Positions 56,423-64,000 of a stretch of 64,000 nt of DNA are shown piece after piece (the first letter of the stretch is position 1; each line of letters starts with the position of its first letter). A model generated the notes under the pieces. The model ran no database searches and was not told the origin of the DNA. It worked only from the letters and a program-made list of their open reading frames with translations. The position numbers and the translations under genes are program-made. Source of the DNA: Arthrobacter sp. AQ5-06. Its GTDB lineage: Bacteria; Actinomycetota; Actinomycetes; Actinomycetales; Micrococcaceae. The stretch spans positions 156,017-220,016 of the forward strand of contig NZ_QMKP01000006.1 in assembly GCF_003287955.1 (NCBI RefSeq), written 5' to 3'.

Positions 56423-56435
56423 AACGCTACCGTCC

Positions 56436-56457
56436 ATCACTTCACGTTGCAAGTGAT
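56436..56457. promoter_or_regulatory. Candidate MarR operator 2
   Basis: ATCACTT and AAGTGAT are perfect 7-base arms separated by eight bases. It shares the ACTT/AAGT half-site with its neighbours. Confidence 0.55.
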
Positions 56458-56471
56458 TTAAGCGACATAAA

Positions 56472-56487
56472 ACTTCATTCTTGAAGT
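56472..56487. promoter_or_regulatory. Candidate MarR operator 3
   Basis: ACTTCA-N4-TGAAGT, perfect arms. It overlaps the likely -35 of the MarR promoter; a TAGACT -10 lies at 56496. Confidence 0.55.
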
Positions 56488-56507
56488 AAAACGCCTAGAC
56501 TCGCGCT

Positions 56508-57005
56508 ATGGAACGTGCCGAAGAACCGCGTTGGCTGAGCAGCGAGGAACGCGACGTCTGGCTGACGCTGGTCGCTGTGATGATGAAGCTGCCCACCGCC
56601 CTGGACGCCCAGCTGCGGCAGGACGCCGGCCTGAGCCACTTCGAGTACATGGTCCTGGCCGGACTATCCGAGGCTCCGGCCCGCACGCGCCGGATGAGCG
56701 ACCTCGCGGGATTCGCCGAGTCCGGCCTCCCCCGCCTGTCCCAGGTTGTCAGCCGGCTTGAAAAACGGGGCTGGGTGCATCGCTCCACGGATCCGTCCGA
56801 TGGACGCATCACGCTGGCCACGCTCACCGACGAGGGCTGGGAGAAGATCACGCAAACCGCTCCGGGACATGTGGCGGCCGTCCGCAGCCTCGTGTTCGAT
56901 CCCCTCACCAAGGCGCAGTCGCGTCAGCTGGGGAGCATCGGCAAGCGCATCATGGGCGCCATCGACCCCGGGGACCGCTGCCTGGGCCAAAACGCCCCAC
57001 TCTGA
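56508..57005 (+). CDS. MarR-family transcriptional regulator
   Basis: 165 residues of winged helix: DAGLSHFEYMVLAGLSEAPA, RRMSDLAGFAESGLPRLSQ (recognition helix) and VSRLEKRGWVHRSTDPSDGR (wing). MarR proteins bind small aromatic or other ligands and release DNA. It is divergent from the RibA fusion. The ATG follows a TAGACT hexamer by six bases, so its mRNA may be leaderless and its own promoter autoregulated. Confidence 0.9.
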   Translation: MERAEEPRWLSSEERDVWLTLVAVMMKLPTALDAQLRQDAGLSHFEYMVLAGLSEAPARTRRMSDLAGFAESGLPRLSQVVSRLEKRGWVHRSTDPSDGRITLATLTDEGWEKITQTAPGHVAAVRSLVFDPLTKAQSRQLGSIGKRIMGAIDPGDRCLGQNAPL

Positions 57006-57079
57006 AAAGAGCAGGGCTCTTTACCCGTCCACCCGATCGCGAGGACTGACCGGCCGGGCGGAGTCTGTACCCTTGAGGC

Positions 57080-58144
57080 GTGGGACATTCAGCGGTCATC
57101 ATCGGCGCGGGAATCGGCGGCCTGAGCACAGCACGGTCCCTGAAACGTCACGGCTGGTCAGTGACGGTACTGGAGCAGGCTGCGGCCCTGCCGACGTCGG
57201 GCACCATGCTGGGTATGTGGCCGGCCGCGATGAAGGCTCTCGACGACATTGGCGTTGACGCCTTACGCCGCACTGATGGCTGGGCGCATATTGCTACCGG
57301 CGCAGGAACCCGACTCTGGACGCCGGCCGGCCGGCAGTTGGTGACAGCCCCTGGCGGCGCCGACCTGAACCTGGTCTCCCGGCCCGCTTTGCTCGCCGCG
57401 CTTGCCCGGGACATCGACGTCAGCTTCGCCACGCAGGTCGTCGACCCCGGACAGCTAGACGACGCAGAGCTGGTGGTCGGTGCAGACGGCACGTTCAGCC
57501 GCACCCGGCAGCGGATGTTCGGTGACCGGTTCCGCGCCCGTCCGCTTGGAGCCGTCGCATGGCGAGGCACCGTCGAAGGCGCCGTAGCCGAATACGGCGA
57601 GACCTGGGCCCCCGAGGCATTGTTCGGCATCACACCGGCAGGTCCTCATGCGACCAACTGGTATGCATGCATCCGCGCCGATCAGACGTTTAATGGACCC
57701 CACCTTCCCCACATCGTGAACCATTTCGGGTCCTGGCACCGCGGCGTTCGGGAGCTGATCGACATGATCGAAGAAGGGGCCATTTTGCATCATGGACTCT
57801 TCGAGGCGCCGAAGTTGCCGTCGTACATCACCGGGAAGACAGTGTTGGTAGGAGACGCCGCCCACGCAATGGCGCCCTTCCTTGGGCGTGGCGCCTGCGA
57901 GGCCATCGTTGACGGAGCCACGCTGGGGCGGTCCGTGGCGCAGGCCTCCTCTATCGAGGCGGGTCTTGCCGTGTTCGACAAGGAGCGCAGGGCGCGGACG
58001 CAGCGGCTGGTGCTTGCCTCACGACTCATGGGCCGATTCGCCATGATGGATGCCGGCTCAGGAATCCGCAACGCCGCGGTCGGTACCGTCGGCCGGCTGG
58101 TGAAGCCCCGGCCACGGCGGGATTCCACGCTCCCCCGTCACTAA
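57080..58144 (+). CDS. FAD-dependent aromatic-type monooxygenase (UbiH/PHBH-like)
   Basis: 354 residues of the class A flavoprotein fold. The FAD motif is HSAVIIGAGIGGLSTARSLK and the second FAD segment is VLVGDAAHAMAPFLGRGACE, with the DG-type motif in ELVVGADGTFSRTR. The substrate is unknown. The GTG at 57080 is the start. It is 75 bases downstream of marR in the same direction and may be read from the same promoter. Its C-terminus is basic and Pro-rich. Confidence 0.87.
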   Translation: MGHSAVIIGAGIGGLSTARSLKRHGWSVTVLEQAAALPTSGTMLGMWPAAMKALDDIGVDALRRTDGWAHIATGAGTRLWTPAGRQLVTAPGGADLNLVSRPALLAALARDIDVSFATQVVDPGQLDDAELVVGADGTFSRTRQRMFGDRFRARPLGAVAWRGTVEGAVAEYGETWAPEALFGITPAGPHATNWYACIRADQTFNGPHLPHIVNHFGSWHRGVRELIDMIEEGAILHHGLFEAPKLPSYITGKTVLVGDAAHAMAPFLGRGACEAIVDGATLGRSVAQASSIEAGLAVFDKERRARTQRLVLASRLMGRFAMMDAGSGIRNAAVGTVGRLVKPRPRRDSTLPRH

Positions 58145-58194
58145 AGGGCGTCAGTCACGCGGGCGCATGAGCGGTGGATTGAGCACTGCATGCG

Positions 58195-58661
58195 TTGGCT
58201 GGCCTGCTGTCGGGCGGCTTCCTGCTGACGCCGGAGGACATCGTTGCCGTGGTGGGCCAGGACGGGCTGGTGGCCAACGCGGCCAAGTACCTCAACGCCC
58301 AGCCTGTTATCGGGATCGATCCGGAGCCGGGAGCGAGTCCCGGTGTCCTGGTCCGGCACACGCCCAACGAGGCAGAAAATCTGCTCCGGGTCCATCGCCC
58401 TCGAACGCGGCGGACGCGCCCTGCCGGCACCAGCGGAAACCCCAGCTCGCGTGGTTCGTCCGTGAGGCGTGGCCCTCCCCCATCACCGGAGTCGCCTTGA
58501 CCGAGGGTGTGCTGGAGTCGGGTGAAACGCTCCGGATCACCGTGGCATCCGACCAGTTGGTGGTATTCGGTGACGGCATGGAATCTGACCGTCTGACCGC
58601 ATCCTGGGGGCAGGAAATCACGGTGCGATTGGGCGAAAGGCCGCTGCGGCGAGCGGTGTAG
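58195..58661 (+). pseudogene. NAD(+) kinase-like gene with central deletion
   Basis: The N-terminal piece reads LLTPEDIVAVVGQDGLVANA then AKYLNAQPVIGIDPEP and GVLVRHTPNEAENLLR, matching ATP-NAD kinase-like proteins. A second piece in another frame reads LAWFVREAWPSPITGVALTE then ITVASDQLVVFGDGMESDRL, their C-terminal end. The central catalytic part, including the family GTGATG-like motif, is missing. The left boundary is approximate. Confidence 0.65.
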
Positions 58662-58750
58662 GAACTGCGCTGGTCACAGGTGGACAGGGTCGTCCGCCAC
58701 CAGGGCGCCCGTGTCCGGACCTCTGAAATGGTGAGCGGTCCACGTCCGCC

Positions 58751-59638
58751 TCAGACCGCTTCGCCAATGCCGGCCACGTCGGGGGCCAGTGCCAGGGGCG
58801 GGCGCTGCAGCCGCGCGAGTGCGGCGGCGGCTTCACTGCCTGGTTCTGCGGCGTAGGTGAGGATCCGGTGGCCGGAATCGTCCGGCATGGTCAGGACCTC
58901 AAACCAGACTTCCAGGGACCCGAGCTGCGGGTGGTCCAGGGTCTTGCGCCCTGACATGCAGTTCTCGACCGGGTGTTCTGCCCACATGGTCGCAAACTCA
59001 GGGCTTTTGAGGGTCAGTTCCCCGACGATGGCGGCCAGGTCCGTGTCGTCCGCGAACCGTCCGGAGAGCAACCGCAGGGACGCGACGGCGCGGCCGGCCT
59101 CGGAGCGCCAGTGCGGGTAGAGGCTGCGTGTGGCGTCATCCAGGAAGAGCATCCGGGTCATGTTCGGCCGCTGGGACGGAGTGTCCGGGGCGCCGAAGTC
59201 CAGGTGCGAGGCCACGAGACGGTGCCCGGCCTGATTCCAGGCCAGGACTTCGGTGCATTTGCCCAACACCACCGACGGAACACTGCCCATGGAATCAACC
59301 AAACGCTTGGTTCCGGGCCGCACATGGTCAGGCCGGTTCCGGGACGATTTGGGGTTGCGCCGTTTGATTCCGGAGAGGTCCGAAAGGTGTTTCCGTTCCA
59401 CCTCGGTCAGCGCCAGGGCACGGGCGAGGGCATCGATGACCGTGTCCGAGGCGTTCACGTGCTGGCCCTGTTCCAGCCTGGCGTAGTAGGTCACGCTCAT
59501 TCCGGCCAGCATGGCCACCTCTTCACGCCGCAGCCCTTGCACACGCCGGGTGCCATAATCCATCAGCCCGACGTCTGCCGGTGTCAGGGCGGCCCGTCGT
59601 TTGCGGAGGAAGTCGCCCATGGCTGTTGGTTGGTTCAT
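58751..59638 (-). CDS. XRE-family regulator with MmyB-like ligand-binding domain
   Basis: 295 residues: an N-terminal helix-turn-helix (LRREEVAMLAGMSVTYYARL then EQGQHVNASDTVIDALAR) and a C-terminal MmyB-like domain (VLGKCTEVLAWNQAGHRLVA and FATMWAEHPVENCMSGRK). It probably controls the divergent exporter through the 27-bp palindrome at 59669. The ATG at 59638 is the start. Confidence 0.87.
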   Translation of the reverse strand: MNQPTAMGDFLRKRRAALTPADVGLMDYGTRRVQGLRREEVAMLAGMSVTYYARLEQGQHVNASDTVIDALARALALTEVERKHLSDLSGIKRRNPKSSRNRPDHVRPGTKRLVDSMGSVPSVVLGKCTEVLAWNQAGHRLVASHLDFGAPDTPSQRPNMTRMLFLDDATRSLYPHWRSEAGRAVASLRLLSGRFADDTDLAAIVGELTLKSPEFATMWAEHPVENCMSGRKTLDHPQLGSLEVWFEVLTMPDDSGHRILTYAAEPGSEAAAALARLQRPPLALAPDVAGIGEAV

Positions 59639-59668
59639 ACCTGTGAGTATTCACGATCATTCGCGAAG

Positions 59669-59695
59669 GTGGGTATCACTGCCAGTGCTACCCAC
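59669..59695. promoter_or_regulatory. 27-bp near-perfect palindrome in the regulator/exporter gap
   Basis: Two 13-base arms (left GTGGGTATCACTG, right CAGTGCTACCCAC) flank a single C and match at 12 of 13 positions. The centre is 39 bases from the regulator start and about 98 from the exporter start. Confidence 0.75.
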
Positions 59696-59779
59696 AACAC
59701 GGCGTGGCTGTTCCGGCCTGACGTCGTCAAGGTGGAGAGGAAAACCCGCCCACGTACTTAGTGATTGGAAACGTCCGCG

Positions 59780-61252
59780 ATGACAGCTCACGACACCACA
59801 CGGCTCCCCCCGTTCGCAGCACCACCAGCGCCGTCACCTGAACAGGGTCCCGCCCGGATGACCGGGCGGCAGCGGCTGATCATGGTCCTGCTGCTGACCG
59901 CCAGCTTCACCCTGGCCGTGGACTTCTCCATCCTGAACGTCGCCATGCCCCGGATTGGTACCGACCTTGGGTTCTCCCTGGAACACCTGCAATGGATAGC
60001 CACGTCCTTTGCCCTGTGCGCGGCCGGGTTCACCCTGCTCTGCGGCCGGGTGGCTGACCTGTTTGGACGCAAACGCGTCTTCATCGCCGGCATGGCGCTG
60101 CTCGGAATCGGCTCCCTCGTGGGCGGCCTCGCCACCAACCCCGGACTGCTGCTCACGGCCCGCGTCGCCCAGGGTCTCGCCACCGCGGCCGTCACCCCGG
60201 CCGCGCTGTCACTGCTCACCACCTCCTTCCCGGAAGGACCCCTGCGGGACAAGGCCCTGGGCCTGAACGGCTCCCTCATGGCCGCCGGTTTCACCACTGG
60301 CGCGATCCTCGGCGGACTCCTGACCGACCTGCTGTCCTGGCGGTGGGCGTTCTTCCTCAACGTCCCCATCGCCATATTTGTCCTTATCCTCGCCCCTAAA
60401 CTCCTCACCGAATCTGCCCGCGGAAACCGAACCAGGCTCGATCTCCCCGGGGCCTTCACCGTCACCCTTGCTCTGCTGCTGCTCGTCTTCGGCCTAACCA
60501 CCGCCGGAGGAAAAGGCTGGGCCGATCCGCTGGCCTGGGGACCACAGGCAGCCGGAGTGGTCCTGTTCATCGTGTTCTTCTTCATCGAAAAAGGCAGGGT
60601 ACACGCCCTTGTTCCTGTAAAAATCCTGCGGCGGAACAACATCGCATGGGGCAACATCGCCGGAATCCTGGCGTTCGCCACGGAAACGTCGCTCGTGTTC
60701 GTCCTGACCCTTTACCTCCAGCAAGTCCTCGGCTACACACCCTTCGAGGCGGGACTGACCTTTGCTGTGCTCGGCATCGGCACCGTCGTCGGCGGGATCA
60801 TCGCCCCGAAACTCATCGGCAAACTCGGGAACAGGAACACCATCATTACCGGCCTTACCGTCCAGGCAGCCGCCACCGGCTCCCTGCTCTTTATCAACAC
60901 CAGCCAGAACTCACTGATCATCGTCCTGATCGCCACATTCATAGGCGGCGTCGCCAACCTCGCAGCCATCGTCGGATTCATGGTCACCGCCACCACCGGT
61001 CTCCCCGACACCGAACAGGGCCTTGCCACCGGACTGACAACCATGAGCCAGCAAATCGGCATCACCATGGGCATCCCGATCATGAGCACCATCATCGCCG
61101 CATCCCTGCTCCGGCACGGCAACGGCGGTGCCCCCGAACAGGTACTGCATGCGGTACTGCCGGCCATAGGGATCAACGCCGCCCTCTGCCTCGCAACGGC
61201 CGCATTCATCGGCCTTTTCCTCAGGAAGCGTCCGTCAACGGCGCCCCAATAG
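59780..61252 (+). CDS. MFS transporter, DHA2-type drug:proton exporter
   Basis: 490 residues with about 14 membrane helices. The first helices include LLTASFTLAVDFSILNVAMP, the loop motif A is CGRVADLFGRKRVFIAG and motif C-like sequence occurs in GSLMAAGFTTGAILGGLLTD. It belongs with multidrug or small-molecule exporters. The ATG at 59780 (MTAHDTTRL) is preferred to a TTG at 59765. It is divergent from the MmyB-type regulator. Confidence 0.9.
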   Translation: MTAHDTTRLPPFAAPPAPSPEQGPARMTGRQRLIMVLLLTASFTLAVDFSILNVAMPRIGTDLGFSLEHLQWIATSFALCAAGFTLLCGRVADLFGRKRVFIAGMALLGIGSLVGGLATNPGLLLTARVAQGLATAAVTPAALSLLTTSFPEGPLRDKALGLNGSLMAAGFTTGAILGGLLTDLLSWRWAFFLNVPIAIFVLILAPKLLTESARGNRTRLDLPGAFTVTLALLLLVFGLTTAGGKGWADPLAWGPQAAGVVLFIVFFFIEKGRVHALVPVKILRRNNIAWGNIAGILAFATETSLVFVLTLYLQQVLGYTPFEAGLTFAVLGIGTVVGGIIAPKLIGKLGNRNTIITGLTVQAAATGSLLFINTSQNSLIIVLIATFIGGVANLAAIVGFMVTATTGLPDTEQGLATGLTTMSQQIGITMGIPIMSTIIAASLLRHGNGGAPEQVLHAVLPAIGINAALCLATAAFIGLFLRKRPSTAPQ

Positions 61253-61560
61253 GGTCAGGCGCTCGAACGACTCCGCGCTGCTGCCCGGGCATCGCAGGAC
61301 TGGAAATCCTCGCCGGACAAGTGGTACTCCTACACCGGGGCCAAGGAGGAAGCAATGCGCCACGTAACTCCATATTTTCGACTACGAGGACAAGGACACC
61401 GACCTCGTCGAGGAACCCGACAGTCTGATAGTCGGGTCCGGCTCACGCATTTCGAGGACGGCGAGAATACCTAGGCCTTCTCGCAGATGGACGGGACCAC
61501 TGTCTGATAACTGGTGAAAGTGCCGCTTTCACAACTGGCACCGACGCACGCGGGCAGGGC
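61253..61560 (+). other. Gap with fragments of an unidentified decayed gene
   Basis: Coding-like stretches appear in two frames: ALERLRAAARASQDWKSSPD then KWYSYTGAKEEAMRHVTPYF, and after a frame change FDYEDKDTDLVEEPDSLIVG. They look like parts of one protein but I do not recognise the family. No regulatory element was evident. Confidence 0.35.
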
Positions 61561-62379
61561 TCAGTACATGAAGATCGGCAGCCAGTCGCGGTTGTGCGCG
61601 TGCACCAGCGCTAGGAACAGCACGAAGTCGAAGGCTAGGTGCACCGTCACGACATAGGTGAGCGACTTTGTCAGTTTGAAGGTATATCCCTGCAGCAGGG
61701 CGAATGGGAACGTCAGAAGCGGACCCCAGGCCATGTAGCCGATCTCCCACAGGAAAGACGAGAAGACGACGGCCTGCAGAATGTTGGCGAGCCAGTCCGG
61801 GAAGTGCCGCCGGAGCAGAGTGAAGGTGGTGCAGATGAAGAACAGCTCGTCCCAAATTCCAACAGCGTTCACGCCTAGAAAAAGGCGCCAGAAGGTGGTG
61901 GGGTCGGAGGCGTCCGGCCAGTTCTGATAAACCTCCGTGCGTATCAGGTACACCGGCAGAATCAGGTAACCGAGTGCCACAACAGCGATCAGGTACAGCT
62001 TCGCTGACAACGGCCATTTGCGGCCCGTGTTCACCGGAAATCTGATGATCTTCTCGCGGTAGACGAACCGGGACACCAGCCACGGCACCAGTACGGCCAG
62101 CGCGAGGGCACCACCCATCAGGGTCATGTGCGGGATGCTCAAATCAGCGTTAAGCGGAACCAGGCTGATGATCACCATCCCCGCCGCGATTACCGCGAGG
62201 TGCCGCACGAATTCGCGGTCGATCAGCGCTGCCGTGACTAGGCTCAACGCGAGCACGCTGTAGCCCATGAGGTCATTCTCGATGCCGAATAGCAGCACTC
62301 CGGACACTGAGAGTAGGACCGCTGGCACTAGCTTCCAAGTGAGCGCGATACGGGGTGGCTGCGTCGAGATCGATGTCAC
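61561..62379 (-). CDS. CPBP-like integral membrane protein (possible intramembrane protease relative)
   Basis: 272 residues with seven to eight hydrophobic segments. The CPBP core is suggested by GIWDELFFICTTFTLLRRHF, LANILQAVVFSSFLWEIGYM and TYVVTVHLAFDFVLFLALVH. The canonical EExxxR is reduced to a single Glu (DELFFI), so proteolytic activity is uncertain. The ATG at 62379 is the start. Function is unknown. Confidence 0.7.
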   Translation of the reverse strand: MTSISTQPPRIALTWKLVPAVLLSVSGVLLFGIENDLMGYSVLALSLVTAALIDREFVRHLAVIAAGMVIISLVPLNADLSIPHMTLMGGALALAVLVPWLVSRFVYREKIIRFPVNTGRKWPLSAKLYLIAVVALGYLILPVYLIRTEVYQNWPDASDPTTFWRLFLGVNAVGIWDELFFICTTFTLLRRHFPDWLANILQAVVFSSFLWEIGYMAWGPLLTFPFALLQGYTFKLTKSLTYVVTVHLAFDFVLFLALVHAHNRDWLPIFMY

Positions 62380-62708
62380 CCCACAAGCATGTCAGCGATG
62401 GTCGCTCCAGCAAATCGTCCAATCATCTGGCGTTTCCAGTGACAACCCGAGGGGCGCCTGCAGTTCGGGCAGGCCCCCGGTGAAAGCTTTCCGCGTGTCG
62501 GAGTCGGCCGCTTAGTACAGCGCGGACGGCCATCTCAGTGGTTAGCCCGGTGTCGATTAAGGGCCCCAGAATGGCCCATGACTTTGCAGTACTTCCGGAT
62601 GGACACAGAATCTGAGAAGATGCAGACAGGTCTCCAGACTGAGCGACAACTACTACCGGACCGGAACAATTTCGCCCCTCGCCGAAGCCCTTCCCTTGGA
62701 AGACTCAC
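62380..62708. other. Gap without recognisable gene
   Basis: No open frame with coding character, hairpin or repeat was found. The last 20 bases hold a ribosome-binding-like GGAAG that may serve the short ORF at 62709. Confidence 0.5.
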
Positions 62709-62933
62709 ATGCACACGCTGACCTTGATTTATATCGTCCTTGCTGCGGCAATGCTCTGGATCGCAATTACTCTGAGCATGCTGGCCCTGCTCGCTCGCTC
62801 TGAACGTCGCGCCGGGCTCAGAGTGCCCCGTAAGAATGCTGTCGCTCTAAAACGGAAGCACGGGAGCATAAGCCCGAGGAGACGGAAGGTACGGCGTGGA
62901 CGAACGTCTCATCGGGTAGCAGTGCGCCGCTGA
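62709..62933 (+). CDS. Possible small single-pass membrane protein
   Basis: 74 residues: one hydrophobic helix (LIYIVLAAAMLWIAITLSML) followed by a strongly basic tail (SPRRRKVRRGRTSHRVAVRR). GGAAG is seven bases upstream of the ATG. No family is recognised and there is no homologue in the window, so coding status is uncertain. Confidence 0.4.
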   Translation: MHTLTLIYIVLAAAMLWIAITLSMLALLARSERRAGLRVPRKNAVALKRKHGSISPRRRKVRRGRTSHRVAVRR

Positions 62934-63173
62934 AGTAGGCTTCTGCCCCTCGTCTACCGGGACGTTTAGTACCACATCGTGGTCGGACAGGACCGGGCAC
63001 GCCCTGTGCTGTCGGATGCTTCGGTTATGGCTGCTCACTAATGGTGCAGAACTGACGACACGTCCTGCCCGTTTCGGCTCTTCCTGCGCCCCTTTTCGGA
63101 CGCACTGAGCGGCTCTACACTGATCCCATGAGCAGCTCCAACGGGTCGGGCTGCAGTAAAAAGGAGGCCCCGA

Positions 63174-63350
63174 ATGGGACTCGACGACAAGATGGGCAAC
63201 ATGGCCGAGAAAGCCGCTGGCAAAGCGAAAGAGGCCGCAGGCAAGGCTACCGGCAATGAGCGGCTTGAAGCCGAAGGTGAGGTGGATCAATCCAAAGCGG
63301 ACCTGAAGCAGGCAGGCGAAAATATCAAGGATGCGTTTAAGAAAGACTGA
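63174..63350 (+). CDS. CsbD family stress protein
   Basis: 58 residues: GLDDKMGNMAEKAAGKAKE, then AGKATGNERLEAEGEVDQ and AGENIKDAFKKD. This is the charged, Ala/Lys/Glu-rich CsbD pattern found in general stress regulons. AAGGAGG is close before the ATG at 63174. A hairpin terminator follows. Too short for most ORF cut-offs but well supported. Confidence 0.9.
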   Translation: MGLDDKMGNMAEKAAGKAKEAAGKATGNERLEAEGEVDQSKADLKQAGENIKDAFKKD

Positions 63351-63366
63351 CTGCTACCCACAAGCC

Positions 63367-63396
63367 GGGGCGTCTCTTGCGAACGGGAGGCGCCCC
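63367..63396 (+). terminator. Terminator downstream of csbD
   Basis: GGGGCGTCTC pairs with GAGGCGCCCC (10 bp with one G-T pair) around a 10-base loop, 16 bases after the stop. Confidence 0.65.
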
Positions 63397-63779
63397 TTAC
63401 CTTTGGCTTCCACCCTGACAACTGAATGAATGGGCGGGAGCTGTTCGAGCAGGGGCTCGTCTCGAGTTACCAGGATGTCGTCTATCGTCCGGCCTGAACT
63501 GACTAAGCTGCCATCGACGTATAGCCTCTCCACTTAGTCGTTCGGGTCGCGGCTTTCACTGTCCGGGGTGTCTGAGCATCCGGCGCCGCCAGAAGGACCC
63601 TTGCGGAACGACACCTGGGCGCTCCTGAGGACCACAGCGGTATCCCAGCCGCGGCGTGCGGCGTACGCTGGGTGACACGGCGGCGCCGGACCTCCCACGC
63701 ACCATGCTGTGCCGCGCGCCCCTGGCTATCTCCGCCGAATCATCCAAATTGATCATCTTCCATAATGGTCGGTCGTCCT
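63397..63779. other. Gap without recognisable gene
   Basis: Short open frames exist on both strands but none shows a family motif or convincing ribosome-binding site. It lies between the csbD terminator and insertion-sequence debris. Confidence 0.45.
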
Positions 63780-63819
63780 ATTTTCAGTTGGCGTTCCTGG
63801 CCCCATTTTCGGTTGGCGT
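63780..63819. repeat. Pair of 15-bp direct repeats resembling IS21-type terminal repeats
   Basis: ATTTTCAGTTGGCGT at 63780 and ATTTTCGGTTGGCGT at 63805 differ at one base and are 25 bases apart. Spaced repeats of this kind are found at ends of IS21-family elements. The family assignment is from memory of the style and is tentative. Confidence 0.45.
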
Positions 63820-63946
63820 GAACAGCCCCCAACGGGCGACCTCGAGGCGGCAGACCAGCGTCCCCCCACTGTTGGGACTGCCCACGGTTTGGTTGACTCG
63901 GGGGGTTGATGGTTTCTCAGGCGGCTAGCGCCATATTGTTGATTGT

Positions 63947-64000
63947 CTCAAACTCGATCGGGGTTAGTTTACCCAGAGCCCTTTGCCGTCGCCTGCGATG
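63947..64000 (-). pseudogene. IS3-family transposase, C-terminal end (partial, apparently frameshifted)
   Basis: Entering from the right edge the minus strand reads HRRRRQRALGKLTP, the usual IS3-family transposase end. The usual continuation PIEFETINNMALAA is present but in another frame, because a run of five Cs occurs where four would keep the frame. The frame used here stops at 63947 after DRV. Whether this is decay or a sequence error cannot be told. Confidence 0.65.

Noticed and set aside
61270..61290. CTCGAACGACTC considered as a LexA half-site
   Set aside because: Only one half-site matches; no symmetric partner at the required spacing.

Overview
The window is high-GC DNA with frequent GTG/TTG starts and a gene order typical of Actinomycetota. 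The combination of a mycothiol-type detoxification block, MurT/GatD, a phosphatidylinositol phosphate synthase, DnaE2 behind an actinobacterial LexA box and the thrS-to-rpsD housekeeping order points to the Micrococcaceae, most likely Arthrobacter or Pseudarthrobacter. The genus is inferred from gene order and protein style, not from a database search.

Region 1 (1 to about 35.5 kb) is conserved core, mostly on the minus strand: rpsD, rarA, aspS, hisS, relA, secF-secD-yajC, ruvB-ruvA-ruvC, yebC, pdxT, pdxS, a CDP-alcohol phosphatidyltransferase, a HIT protein, thrS and dnaE2. Plus-strand genes are interspersed: an acVLRF1 peptidyl-tRNA hydrolase, an amino-acid permease, a membrane cyclophilin, a DUF349 protein, an AbiEi-like protein, murT-gatD and an M3 peptidase. 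These serve translation, secretion, recombination, (p)ppGpp signalling, PLP synthesis and peptidoglycan amidation.

Region 2 (35.5 to 41.1 kb) holds stress and small-metabolism genes: chorismate mutase, a SRAP (HMCES-like) protein, a mycoredoxin with a good SigR-type promoter, S-(hydroxymethyl)mycothiol dehydrogenase with a metallo-beta-lactamase-fold partner, a lipoate ligase-like protein and DUF2177.

Region 3 (41.1 to 64 kb) is accessory and partly decayed. It has a CTG-start EEP-family gene and, 4 kb away, a deleted remnant of the same family; a shredded SulP transporter; an ArsR-rhodanese / OsmC / ArsM-like module; an oxidoreductase-methyltransferase operon whose methyltransferase is broken; SelO; a lipoprotein dienelactone hydrolase; an unusual GTP cyclohydrolase II-flavin monooxygenase fusion divergent from a MarR regulator; an NAD-kinase-like pseudogene; a regulator/MFS exporter pair around a 27-bp palindrome; a CPBP-like membrane protein; CsbD; and insertion-sequence debris at the right end.

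The most notable items are the RibA-monooxygenase fusion with three palindromes in its divergent promoter, the ArsR-rhodanese module with an operator for each divergent gene, the SigR promoter before the mycoredoxin, and the repeated internal-deletion style of gene decay between 41.9 and 58.7 kb. No rRNA, tRNA or CRISPR was seen.
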